A stretch of DNA of 48,410 nt from JAVJPJ01 sp040217295 (GTDB lineage: Bacteria; Pseudomonadota; Alphaproteobacteria; Rhodobacterales; Rhodobacteraceae), in the NCBI GenBank assembly GCA_964460185.1, contig CAYWTM010000012.1, forward strand, positions 1-48,410, written 5' to 3'. The translations under genes were made by a program, and so were the position numbers. Under the pieces are notes generated by a model. It saw only the letters and a list, made by a program, of their open reading frames with translations, was not told where the DNA came from and did not search any database. This document shows, piece after piece, positions 34,980-42,850 of the stretch (within the stretch, counting starts at the first letter, position 1; each line of letters opens with the position of its first letter).

Positions 34980-36191
34980 TCAGCTTTGCGCCGGCGGCGG
35001 CGGGGTGGCGCCCGAGCCGGTATCGCCGGCCGCCGCCCTCGTGGCCTGCGACGCAGCCGAGGCGAGCGTATCGCGCAGCTCGCGTTCCATCTTGCGCATG
35101 TCCTCTTCCGCGGCGGCGCGCCGGGCCTTGCCCTCGTCGGCGATCTGCAGGCTTTCCTGGATCGTGGCGATCAATTCGGCATTGGCGGCCTTGACGGCTT
35201 CGATATCGAAGACGCCGCGTTCCATTTCCTCGCGGACCATGCGGTTGGATTCGCGCAGGTTGGTGGCATTCGCCGTCAGTAGCTCGTTGGTCAGATCGGT
35301 CGCCTCGCGCACGGCCACTGCGGCATCGGTCGACCGCTGGATCGCCAGCGCCTGCGCCAGCTGTGTCTCCCAAAGCGGCACCGTGTTGACCAGGGTCGAG
35401 TTGATCTTGGTGACCAGCGATTTGTCGTTTTCCTGCACCAGCCGGATCGAGGGCAGCGATTGCATCGTGACCTGGCGGGTGAGCCTGAGGTCGTGAACCC
35501 GGCGTTCCAGATCGTCGCGCGCGGCACGCAGGTCGCGCAATTCCTGCGCCTTGATGACCTGATCGTTCTCGGGGGCGGCGTCGACCTCTGCGGCCTTGGC
35601 GGGTATGGTCTCCTCGTCCAGTTCGCGTAGCTTTTCCTCGCCTGCCGCGATGTACAGCGCCAGCTCGTCGTAGAAATCGAGTGTTTTTTCATACAGCTTG
35701 TCGAGCGACTTGATGTCTTTCATCAAGGTGTGCTCATGGGCCAGGAGATTGTCGGTGATCTTGTCGATCTGACCTTGAACATCCTCGTACTTGGCAATGA
35801 AATCATGCACCGGCTTGGCGCGGCCGAACAGGCGCTCCCACCAGCTCTGCTTGCGGTTGGGGTCCAGTTCATCGACCGAAAAGCCACGGATGGTTCCCAC
35901 GATCTCGCGCAGGCTGTCGCCGGCGGGGCCGATATCCTTGTTCTTGACGCCGTCCAGCATGGCCTGGCTGATCTGCTGCAATTCCTGTTGCGCGTTCGAG
36001 CCGAAGGTGACGATCGAATTGGTGTTGGTCATGTCGATCTCGGCCATGCGGGCGCGGATCTGGTCGGCGGTCGGCGCGTCGGCCTCGGGCAGGGGCACCA
36101 GGTCGGCGGCCGGTTCCAGCAAGACAACGGCATTCAGTTCGTCCACAAGTGTCGCGGCCTGTTCGGCGGCTGTTCTAACTTCGGTCGTCAT
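34980..36191 (-). CDS. TelA-family toxic anion resistance protein
   Basis: A 403-residue cytoplasmic protein of the TelA family (tellurite and cell-envelope stress resistance). It is almost all alpha-helix and coiled coil; the core EIDMTNTNSIVTFGSNAQQELQQ segment is near residue 50 and the family stretch RQVTMQSLPSIRLVQENDKSLVTKI lies near residue 240. It has no membrane helix. The last 30 residues are Ala/Gly/Pro-rich. It follows xpaC by ten bases; TelA and XpaC are found together in many bacteria. The molecular role is not known. Confidence 0.9.
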   Translation of the reverse strand: MTTEVRTAAEQAATLVDELNAVVLLEPAADLVPLPEADAPTADQIRARMAEIDMTNTNSIVTFGSNAQQELQQISQAMLDGVKNKDIGPAGDSLREIVGTIRGFSVDELDPNRKQSWWERLFGRAKPVHDFIAKYEDVQGQIDKITDNLLAHEHTLMKDIKSLDKLYEKTLDFYDELALYIAAGEEKLRELDEETIPAKAAEVDAAPENDQVIKAQELRDLRAARDDLERRVHDLRLTRQVTMQSLPSIRLVQENDKSLVTKINSTLVNTVPLWETQLAQALAIQRSTDAAVAVREATDLTNELLTANATNLRESNRMVREEMERGVFDIEAVKAANAELIATIQESLQIADEGKARRAAAEEDMRKMERELRDTLASAASQATRAAAGDTGSGATPPPPAQS

Positions 36192-36201
36192 GGTTCGTTC
36201 C

Positions 36202-37116
36202 TCATCCCTCGATATGCAGATTCTCGCGGTTCAGCCGTTCGCGGAGAACTTCGGTCTCCACGTCGAAATTGGTTCTGTCATCGGCCAGCATGACCGTGGT
36301 GCGTTTGGCGAAATTGGTGTCCAGGTCGTCCAGAAAGGCCAGGTAATCCGCGCGCACCCGCGCGTCGCGGCCCCGGGCGTACAGATCGGCGAACTGAACC
36401 GTCGCGTCGCGCGCGCCTTGCAGGTAGACGCCCAGGTAGCGGCGCGCCTGGGTCAGATCGCGGGGGTCTTCTTCGACCTGGCGGAACATCTGCCGGGCCG
36501 TGGCCCGAAATGTTTCGACGCGCGCCTCCAACTGCCGGTCGCGGGCGCGTTTGATGGCATCGGCCATCTGGTCCAGAACCGCTTCGGCTTCTTCGATCTT
36601 GCGCGCGATGCGATCGGTCTGGTGCCGATCGACGCCTTCCAGCCCCTTGTCGGCCAGCGGGTCGAGGCCAAAGGCGCCCAGGTGCAGGCCGGTGGCCACG
36701 GACGCCACCACGAAAGCCGCGATCAGGTTCCATTGGCCGCCGAAGATCAGCAGGCCGACACCGATGCCGGTGGCGATCGCGCCGAAGATCTTGCGCGGAA
36801 TCGCCGGGCGGCGCGCGACCTTGCGTTCGTTGAACGCATCTTCGGCGCGCACACCATCGCGGGTCAGCCATGCGCCAAGCAAGAGAACGCCAGCGCCTGC
36901 CAGGTCCGTGGCCATGGCGGCAACGGGCTGCAGGAACGCGGTGAAGACGGTCAGAAGTGGCAAGATGAACAACAGGTTCAGCTTGGCGCCATGGCGCATG
37001 GGCTTGCGGCCGCGAAAGCTGGGAACCTCAAGCCGTTGCGCCGTGACGGTGCCGCGCGGGGCATCCCCGTCGCGCTGCCCGGCCGGGCTGTGTTGGCCTG
37101 CGTAGCGTTTTGCCAT
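36202..37116 (-). CDS. XpaC-like protein (5-bromo-4-chloroindolyl phosphate hydrolysis family)
   Basis: A 304-residue protein. A disordered basic N-terminus leads to two adjacent membrane hairpins (about residues 40-75 and 90-130), then a cytoplasmic helical domain (VDRHQTDRIARKIEEAEAVLDQMADAI onward), the typical XpaC layout. Despite its name the phosphatase activity is not established. ATG 37116 is preferred over TTG 37122. It leads into telA ten bases later, and a tiny membrane peptide gene ends four bases upstream of it in the same direction. Confidence 0.85.
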   Translation of the reverse strand: MAKRYAGQHSPAGQRDGDAPRGTVTAQRLEVPSFRGRKPMRHGAKLNLLFILPLLTVFTAFLQPVAAMATDLAGAGVLLLGAWLTRDGVRAEDAFNERKVARRPAIPRKIFGAIATGIGVGLLIFGGQWNLIAAFVVASVATGLHLGAFGLDPLADKGLEGVDRHQTDRIARKIEEAEAVLDQMADAIKRARDRQLEARVETFRATARQMFRQVEEDPRDLTQARRYLGVYLQGARDATVQFADLYARGRDARVRADYLAFLDDLDTNFAKRTTVMLADDRTNFDVETEVLRERLNRENLHIEG

Positions 37117-37118
37117 GA

Positions 37119-37208
37119 TCAAAGTGCCCCGAACCCGCCGAAGATGGATATCAGTATGATGATGGTCAGCGCGAAGAAAGAAACGCCCTGCAAAAAGCTT
37201 GAACTCAT
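37119..37208 (-). CDS. 29-residue membrane peptide before xpaC
   Basis: A short frame from ATG 37208 to TGA 37119 encodes M-S-S-S-F-L-Q-G, then a single hydrophobic helix (VSFFALTIIILISIFGGFG) and a stop two bases before the xpaC start. A GAGGA site lies about five bases before the ATG. It is too short for most gene finders. The helix and the exact coupling to xpaC argue that it is real. Small membrane peptides can tune or anchor partner proteins; any such role here is inference. Confidence 0.5.
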   Translation of the reverse strand: MSSSFLQGVSFFALTIIILISIFGGFGAL

Positions 37209-37384
37209 TCCATCCTCATTCGGGCTTCCTGGCCGGTGTCATGGCCACGTTAGGCAGGTTTTCATATGAAAACCAGATGTCACGGCGTCATGGCGCAGTT
37301 TCTGGCCATTGCTTGCCGCGTGCCTTTCCAGATTGGGGTGGCGCCCTGACCTCGCAAGGGGGAAAGGGGATGGGTCGGTCCCCT

Positions 37385-38089
37385 TCAGCCCTTTTGGTTG
37401 TAGAGCCGATCCTTTTCTTCCCGGGTGCGCACGCGCCCGCGCAGTTCGATGGCGATATTGCGGCCCTTGTCCACGGCGGGGCGGGCGGCGACCTCGTCCA
37501 GCCATCTTGTCATGTTCGGCTTGTCGTCCAGCGTTTGCTCCTGGCGTTCCCACAGGCTCGCCCAGGGAAAGATGGCCATGTCCGCGATGGTGAACTCATC
37601 GCTGGCGACAAAGCGCGACCTGGACAGTTGCGTATCAAGAACGCGGTACAAGCGACTGGTTTCATTGCGATACCTGTCCTTGGCGTAGGGCAGGTCCTGC
37701 GGCGGGTCCATGGTGGGGGCGGATTTCAGGAAATGATGGGCTTGGCCGGCCATGGGGCCCAGGCCACCCATCTGCCACATCAGCCACTGGTCGACGGCGA
37801 TGCGCTCGCGCTGGGTCTTGCCGCAGAACGTGCCGGTCTTGCGCGCCAGGTATTGCAAGATCGCCCCGGATTCGAAGATCGATATCGGTGCACCATCGGG
37901 CCCGTCCGGGTCGACGATGGCGGGCATCCGGTTGTTGGGCGCGATCTTGAGGAAGTCCGGGTCGAATTGTGCGCCCGCGCCGATATCGACAAGATGGACC
38001 GTATAGGGCAGCCCCATTTCTTCCAGTGCTATGGTGATTTTCCAGCCGTTGGGCGTGGGCCAGTAATAGAGATCGATGGGGTCGGGCAT
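37385..38089 (-). CDS. Glutathione S-transferase family protein (YfcG/Ure2-like)
   Basis: A 234-residue GST. The thioredoxin-like N-domain begins IDLYYWPTPNGWKITIALEEMGLPY with Asn in TPNGWK in the place of the usual catalytic Ser/Tyr, as in YfcG-type nu-class enzymes, and NNRMPAIVD and FESGAILQYLA form the glutathione-binding cis-Pro and ES motifs. YfcG-type enzymes reduce disulfides. ATG 38089 follows GAGGAG. It is divergent from metZ. Confidence 0.88.
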   Translation of the reverse strand: MPDPIDLYYWPTPNGWKITIALEEMGLPYTVHLVDIGAGAQFDPDFLKIAPNNRMPAIVDPDGPDGAPISIFESGAILQYLARKTGTFCGKTQRERIAVDQWLMWQMGGLGPMAGQAHHFLKSAPTMDPPQDLPYAKDRYRNETSRLYRVLDTQLSRSRFVASDEFTIADMAIFPWASLWERQEQTLDDKPNMTRWLDEVAARPAVDKGRNIAIELRGRVRTREEKDRLYNQKG

Positions 38090-38178
38090 GACGTCTCCTC
38101 GGGTTGCCGTCACTGTGCCGGGCGACCGATGGCGGGGCAAGGGTGCGCGTGAGCCGGGTGCGCGCGCATCATGCGCGC

Positions 38179-38207
38179 TTGACGATCCGGCGCATCAGGC
38201 GTAGCCA
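38179..38207 (+). promoter_or_regulatory. Probable metZ promoter
   Basis: TTGACG (38179-38184) and TAGCCA (38202-38207) are separated by 17 bases. The predicted start of transcription, near 38214, coincides with the first base of the riboswitch, which strengthens the call. Confidence 0.55.
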
Positions 38208-38211
38208 ATCC

Positions 38212-38271
38212 GCACCGTGGCGATTTGTGAACCGGATTGCGGGCCACGTTAAACCAACCGCTAAAGAGGTC
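38212..38271 (+). promoter_or_regulatory. SAM-II riboswitch upstream of metZ
   Basis: CGTGGCGATTTG at 38215-38226 pairs through CGTGGC with GCCACG (38243-38248), and the following TTAAACC and GCTAAAGAGG (38260-38269) are the conserved P2 pseudoknot strand, as in alphaproteobacterial SAM-II aptamers (known form GCTGATTT...ACCG...ATTGC...GCTAAA..GG). Binding of S-adenosylmethionine should switch metZ off. A terminator follows. Confidence 0.9.
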
Positions 38272-38292
38272 GAGGACGCCAAGCCTTTGCTC

Positions 38293-38325
38293 GCCCCCGA
38301 CCATTCCAGGTTCGGGGGTTTTTTC
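38293..38325 (+). terminator. Attenuator terminator between SAM-II and metZ
   Basis: CCCCCGA (38294-38300) pairs with TCGGGGG (38312-38318), extended by an inner CC/GG pair, and is followed by six T bases (38319-38324). It lies 34 bases before the metZ start, so it must be bypassed for metZ expression; SAM binding would favour it. Confidence 0.85.
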
Positions 38326-38358
38326 GATCCTCCGACCAGTGCTGAGAAGGAGAGGGGC

Positions 38359-39555
38359 ATGAAGGATATCACCGCCCGCAAGACTTGGAACAAACGCACC
38401 CGCGCGGTGCATTCCGGCACCCGCCGCAGCCAGTATGGTGAGGTCAGCGAGGCGCTGTTCCTGACGCAGGGCTTTGTCTATGACACCGCCGAGGCGGCCG
38501 AGGCGCGCTTTATCCAGACGGGCGAGGATGAATACATCTATGCCCGCTACGGCAATCCGACCGTGCGCATGTTCGAGGATCGCATCGCGGCCCTGGAAGG
38601 CGCCGAGGATGCCTTTGCCACCGCCAGCGGTATGGCGGCCGTCAACGGCGCGCTGACCTCGATGCTGCGATCGGGCGATCACGTGGTCGCGGCGCGCGCC
38701 CTGTTCGGCTCATGCCTGTATATCCTCGAAGAGGTTTTGACCCGCTTCGGGGTCGAGGTCACATTCGTGGATGGAACCGACCTGGATCAGTGGCAGGCCG
38801 CAATCCGGCCCGACACCAAGGCGGTGTTTTTCGAGTCGATTTCGAACCCCACGCTGGAAGTCATCGATATCGCTGCCGTCTCGCGGCTTGCCCATGCGGT
38901 GGGGGCGCTGGTGATCGTCGACAATGTCTTTGCCACGCCCGTGTTTCAGGACACGTTCGGCCTTGGCGCGGATGTGGTTGTCTATTCGGCAACCAAGCAC
39001 ATCGACGGACAAGGGCGTTGTCTGGGCGGTGTGATCCTTGGCAGCCGGGAATTTATCCGCAAGACCGTCGAACCCTATCTGAAACACACCGGCGGGGCGA
39101 TGTCGCCGTTCAACGCTTGGGTCATGCTGAAATCGCTGGAAACCGTCGATCTGCGCTGTCACGCGCAGGCTGATGCGGCCCTCGCCATCGCGCAGGCGAT
39201 GCAAGGGGCCAGGGGGGTGTCCAAGGTGATCTTTCCGGGTCTCGCCGATCATCCCCAACACGCGCTGGCGCGCAGGCAGATGGACAAGGGCGGCACGGTG
39301 ATCGCGATCGAGATCGAGGGCGGGCAGGCGGCGGCCTTCCGGTTCGTCAATGCGCTTGAGATCATCACGATCTCGAACAATCTGGGTGACGCCAAATCGA
39401 TCATCACCCACCCCGCCACCACCACCCATCAACGCCTGTCCGAAGATCAGCGCGCACAGCTTGGCATCACGCCGGGGCTGGTGCGCCTGTCGGTCGGGCT
39501 TGAGGATGCGGGCGATCTGATTGCCGATCTGACGGGGGCATTGAACGCGCTATGA
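38359..39555 (+). CDS. metZ: O-succinylhomoserine sulfhydrylase
   Basis: A 398-residue PLP enzyme that makes homocysteine from O-succinylhomoserine and sulfide, in methionine synthesis. Motifs: YARYGNPTVRMFEDRIAALEG, ATASGMAAV, and the PLP lysine in VVYSATKHIDGQGR. The C-terminal half (SIITHPATTTHQRL, GLVRLSVGLED) is also typical. ATG 38359 follows AAGGAG and lies behind a SAM-II riboswitch and attenuator, fixing its place in methionine regulation. Cystathionine gamma-synthase is the nearest alternative; the riboswitch and sequence pattern favour metZ. Its stop overlaps the next start by ATGA. Confidence 0.93.
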   Translation: MKDITARKTWNKRTRAVHSGTRRSQYGEVSEALFLTQGFVYDTAEAAEARFIQTGEDEYIYARYGNPTVRMFEDRIAALEGAEDAFATASGMAAVNGALTSMLRSGDHVVAARALFGSCLYILEEVLTRFGVEVTFVDGTDLDQWQAAIRPDTKAVFFESISNPTLEVIDIAAVSRLAHAVGALVIVDNVFATPVFQDTFGLGADVVVYSATKHIDGQGRCLGGVILGSREFIRKTVEPYLKHTGGAMSPFNAWVMLKSLETVDLRCHAQADAALAIAQAMQGARGVSKVIFPGLADHPQHALARRQMDKGGTVIAIEIEGGQAAAFRFVNALEIITISNNLGDAKSIITHPATTTHQRLSEDQRAQLGITPGLVRLSVGLEDAGDLIADLTGALNAL

Positions 39556-40049
39556 ACGGCCTGCTGATCCGCCCATACCGCGACAATGACACCGGGATCC
39601 TGGCCGACCTGTTTCACCGTGCCGTCCGGGATGGCACGGCGCGCCACTACAGTGCCGAGCAGCGCAGCGCCTGGTCGCCGTCGCCCCCCGACACGCCCCG
39701 TTGGACCGCACGGTTGAGCGAGGCGCAGACCATGGTGGCCGAACGCGACGGCACCGCGGTCGGCTTCATGACCCTGGACCCAAGGACCGGTTTTCTGGAT
39801 TTCGCCTATGTCGCGCCCGAGGTGATGGGGCAAGGCGTGGCCGAGATCCTGTATGCCGTGATTGAGGGCCGCGCCCGCGTGGCCGGCCTGACCCGGCTCG
39901 AGACCGAAGCGAGCCTTTTGGCCGAGCGGTTCTTTGTACGCCGTGGCTGGCACCTGGTCCGGCGCCAGGAAGTGGAACGCAACGGTATCCGCATCCCGAA
40001 CGCGGTGATGGAAAAGGTCCTGTCGCAAAAAGCCATCTTTGCCGCATGA
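39552..40049 (+). CDS. GNAT-family N-acetyltransferase
   Basis: A 165-residue acetyltransferase. It opens LIRPYRDNDTGILADLFHRAV and has the acetyl-CoA site VAPEVMGQGVAEILY (Q-x-x-G-x-A form), then FFVRRGWHLVRRQEVERNG, which matches a GNAT subgroup found after metZ in many Rhodobacterales. It overlaps metZ by four bases and the next gene by four. The substrate is unknown; its operon with metZ may tie it to sulfur or amino-acid metabolism. Confidence 0.85.
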   Translation: MNGLLIRPYRDNDTGILADLFHRAVRDGTARHYSAEQRSAWSPSPPDTPRWTARLSEAQTMVAERDGTAVGFMTLDPRTGFLDFAYVAPEVMGQGVAEILYAVIEGRARVAGLTRLETEASLLAERFFVRRGWHLVRRQEVERNGIRIPNAVMEKVLSQKAIFAA

Positions 40050-40780
40050 GCCGGTTTCTGGTTCTCCAGCTCCGTCCCGAGGATGAGGCCGCCGACGAGG
40101 AATTCGGCGCCATGCTTGATCGCGGCGGTCTGGCCTCGGACCAGGTGCACCGGATCCGACTGGACCAGGTGGCGCTGCCCGGATTGCGGCTTGACGACTA
40201 TGCTGGCGTGATCGTGGGCGGGGGGCCGGGATGCGTCAGCGACCCCGCTGAAACCAAGGATCCGCTGGAGGCCCGGATCGAAGCCGATGTGCTGAACCTC
40301 ATGCCCGAGATTCTGGCGCGTGACATGCCGTTCCTGGGCTGTTGCTACGGCATGGGCATACTGGGCCACACGCTGGGCGCGCCGGTGGGCAAGGGCCGGT
40401 ACGGCGAGCCTATCGGCGGCGTCGAATGCACCGTGACCGAGGCGGGCGCGAAGGATCCGCTGCTGGACGGGCTGCCCGGCGCGTTCCGCGCCCTGGTGGG
40501 TCACAAGGAGGCGGTGGAAGCGCTGCCCCAAGGGGCCGTGCACCTGGTGGCCTCTGACCCATGCCCGCTACAGATGATCCGCGCCGGCCAGAACGTCTAC
40601 GCGACCCAGTTCCACCCCGAGGCGAAAGGTGAGAACTTTGCCAACCGAATCCGCATCTATCAGGGTCGGGGATATTTCGCGCCGGAAGACGCCGAAGCTC
40701 TGACCGCCGCCTGCCTGGCCGAGGACATCACGGTTCCAGAACAAATCCTGGCGCGATTTGTTCAACGTTATCAGGGATAA
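40046..40780 (+). CDS. Class I glutamine amidotransferase-like protein
   Basis: A 244-residue single-domain GATase. The nucleophile elbow is FLGCCYGMGIL, with the second Cys in the expected place, and His/Glu are in TQFHPEAKGE. Such stand-alone proteins (GuaA-like domain) hydrolyse glutamine or gamma-glutamyl compounds; some act in glutathione or spermidine-derivative breakdown. It overlaps the acetyltransferase by four bases, so it is the third gene of the metZ operon. A partner that uses the ammonia is not visible. Confidence 0.88.
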   Translation: MSRFLVLQLRPEDEAADEEFGAMLDRGGLASDQVHRIRLDQVALPGLRLDDYAGVIVGGGPGCVSDPAETKDPLEARIEADVLNLMPEILARDMPFLGCCYGMGILGHTLGAPVGKGRYGEPIGGVECTVTEAGAKDPLLDGLPGAFRALVGHKEAVEALPQGAVHLVASDPCPLQMIRAGQNVYATQFHPEAKGENFANRIRIYQGRGYFAPEDAEALTAACLAEDITVPEQILARFVQRYQG

Positions 40781-40901
40781 GCGCCTGATATGTGATCTGT
40801 TCGCGCCGTGTTAGCGTAAAAAACCTGCAAGACAAGATTGGGAACGCGTCGCTTTTGCTCCATATCTACACTCGCGTGACAGACCAGAGGGGGGCAGGCC
40901 C

Positions 40902-41990
40902 ATGAACGTCCATGTAACAACCGTGACCGAAACGCCAAGCCGCGCCGAGGCCGAGACGGCGCTTGCGCGGCTCAAGGCCTGGGCCGAGACGGCAACCGCC
41001 GCCGATATCGCGGCCCTTGACCCGATGATGGCACGCCTGACCGGCGACGCATATCCGGAGTTTCACCGGGTTTACCCCACCGGGTTCAAGGTGGATGCGG
41101 CCTACAAGGGCACGCTGCCCGATCTGCAAAACGGTCCGGCCGCGTTGATCCGCGGCGCGAACCGGCAGATCCAGCATGTGGGCATTTCCAATTTCCGCCT
41201 GCCGATCCGCTATCACACGCGCGACAATGGCGATCTCATGCTTGAAACGTCGGTGACCGGCACTGTCAGTCTCGAGGCCGACAAGAAGGGCATCAACATG
41301 AGCCGCATCATGCGGTCGTTCTATGCCCATGCCGAAAAGACCTTCAGCTTCGAAGTGATCGAAGCCGCGCTGGAGGATTACAAGGCCGATCTCGAAAGCT
41401 TTGACGCGCGCATCCAGATGCGGCTCAGTTTTCCGATGCGGGTGACCAGCCTGCGCTCGGGGCTGTCGGGGTTCCAGTATTACGATATCGCTCTGGAATT
41501 GGTGGAACGCGACGGTGTCCGGCAAAAGATCGTGCACCTGGATTACGTGTATTCCTCGACATGCCCTTGCTCCTTGGAGCTGTCGGAACATGCGCGCGCC
41601 ACGCGGAACCAACTTGCAACGCCGCATTCACAACGCTCGGTCGCGCGGATCTCGGTCGAAGTGAAGGAAGGGGACTGCCTGTGGTTCGAGGATCTGATCG
41701 ACATGGCCCGCGCGGCGGTGCCGACGGAAACGCAGGTGATGGTCAAGCGCGAGGATGAACAGGCCTTCGCCGAACTGAACGCGGCCAACCCGATCTTCGT
41801 CGAGGACGCGGCCCGGCTCTTTGCCGAGCAATTGCAGGCCGACGCGCGGGTTGGCGATTTCCGTGTGGTCGCCAGCCATCAAGAAAGCCTGCACAGCCAT
41901 GACGCGGTCAGCGTGCTGACCGAAGGCGCGACGTTCGAGCAGGCAAGCCTTGATCCGCGAATGTTCCAGAGCCTGATCCACGCAGGCTGA
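40902..41990 (+). CDS. folE2: GTP cyclohydrolase FolE2
   Basis: A 362-residue type IB GTP cyclohydrolase, which makes dihydroneopterin triphosphate for folate without needing zinc. The conserved Cys is in SSTCPCSLELSEHA, and FRLPIRYHTRD, HSQRSVARI and GDFRVVASHQESLHSHDAVS are standard family motifs. Type IB enzymes use other metals and are often induced under zinc shortage. A Zur site upstream is not recognisable to me. The gene has its own terminator. Confidence 0.93.
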   Translation: MNVHVTTVTETPSRAEAETALARLKAWAETATAADIAALDPMMARLTGDAYPEFHRVYPTGFKVDAAYKGTLPDLQNGPAALIRGANRQIQHVGISNFRLPIRYHTRDNGDLMLETSVTGTVSLEADKKGINMSRIMRSFYAHAEKTFSFEVIEAALEDYKADLESFDARIQMRLSFPMRVTSLRSGLSGFQYYDIALELVERDGVRQKIVHLDYVYSSTCPCSLELSEHARATRNQLATPHSQRSVARISVEVKEGDCLWFEDLIDMARAAVPTETQVMVKREDEQAFAELNAANPIFVEDAARLFAEQLQADARVGDFRVVASHQESLHSHDAVSVLTEGATFEQASLDPRMFQSLIHAG

Positions 41991-42011
41991 GCGGGCGCCC
42001 ATGACACGAAG

Positions 42012-42045
42012 AAGCCCGGCCTGCGATGTGCAGGGCCGGGCTTTT
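42012..42045 (+). terminator. Intrinsic terminator after folE2
   Basis: AAGCCCGGCC (42012-42021) pairs perfectly with GGCCGGGCTT (42034-42043), a 10-base-pair stem with a 12-base loop, followed by T bases. Since the stem is symmetric it may also end the minus-strand gene that stops at 42075. Confidence 0.88.
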
Positions 42046-42074
42046 GTTTGGGTGTGCCGTGGCGTCGCCGGCGA

Positions 42075-42392
42075 TCAGCCGCGGCCAAAGCCTACCGGAT
42101 CGGTGATGTTGCCGCCGTAATCGGCATCGGTGAACCCGGTGCGATAGCCCCGCCGCCCGCCGCGGCCAAAGCCCACAGGGTCGGTGATATTGCCATTGTC
42201 GATGTCGGTCATGCCCGACCCCATTCCCACAGGCACGCAGCCCGCGACGGCCGCGCCGCCCAGACCCAGGCCGCCAAGCCCGAAGCCCCGCAGGATCGAA
42301 CGCCGGTTCACTCCGCGCTTGGTGTCGATCTGGCTGTCGTCAAGCGTTGGCTTGTCGGCCTTGCCCTTCTTGTCTTCAGGTGTGTCGGTCAT
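42075..42392 (-). CDS. Small Tat-type lipoprotein with a duplicated motif
   Basis: A 105-residue protein. A charged N-terminus leads to a twin-arginine signal NRRSILRGFG, a Gly/Leu-rich core and lipobox AVAGC (Cys52 region), predicting export by Tat and lipidation. The mature part contains GNITDPVGFGRG twice, once near residue 70 and once as the last 12 residues, separated by GRRGYRTGFTDADYG. ATG 42392 is chosen as it starts a clean protein; upstream starts run into low-complexity sequence. The family seems confined to Rhodobacterales relatives; I know no function. Confidence 0.65.
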   Translation of the reverse strand: MTDTPEDKKGKADKPTLDDSQIDTKRGVNRRSILRGFGLGGLGLGGAAVAGCVPVGMGSGMTDIDNGNITDPVGFGRGGRRGYRTGFTDADYGGNITDPVGFGRG

Positions 42393-42441
42393 GGTTATTG
42401 TCCCCCCGCTGAAATTATATTTGTCAAAAACCGCCCTGCCG

Positions 42442-42627
42442 TCAGCTGTCTCGATCGGTGTGGGCTTTGATGCCGGAATCGGGTGTCGGTGCCGCATCCG
42501 AATCGGTCGCCGCATGGACGTCGGTATCGACATCGGTTCCATGTGCGCCGCCATCCGGACCCGTGCGCCGTTGCCGTGTCTCGATATCCGTATCGGTCAG
42601 TGTTTTCTTGGATTTGGTCTCGGTCAA
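42442..42627 (-). CDS. Doubtful short gene, Asp/Thr-rich
   Basis: A frame of 61 residues starts at TTG 42627, five bases after GGGGAGG; an upstream TTG at 42702 would give 86 residues. The product (TLTDTDIETRQRR, then DVDTDVHAATDSD) is hydrophilic and of low complexity. It sits between the Tat lipoprotein and trkH, in an otherwise empty 458-base gap (42393-42850). It may be a chance frame in GC-rich DNA. Confidence 0.25.
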   Translation of the reverse strand: MTETKSKKTLTDTDIETRQRRTGPDGGAHGTDVDTDVHAATDSDAAPTPDSGIKAHTDRDS

Positions 42628-42850
42628 CCGGACCTCCCCTTCAATCATGGTGTCGAACATGTCCAAAGCCGGCTGCGTCAGCCGCCGTTTGACCTGATGC
42701 AAACGCCTTTGCGCCCAGCGTAGCCAGACCCTTTCGCGATTTCAATCATTTACTGGATGCCGCCCCCGCGAGGCGAAATCCGCGCCAGGCGCCATGCCCG
42801 CGCCGGCTGTCGCTTGACAGCGATAACAATGGCGGCCAACGCTCCGCCCC

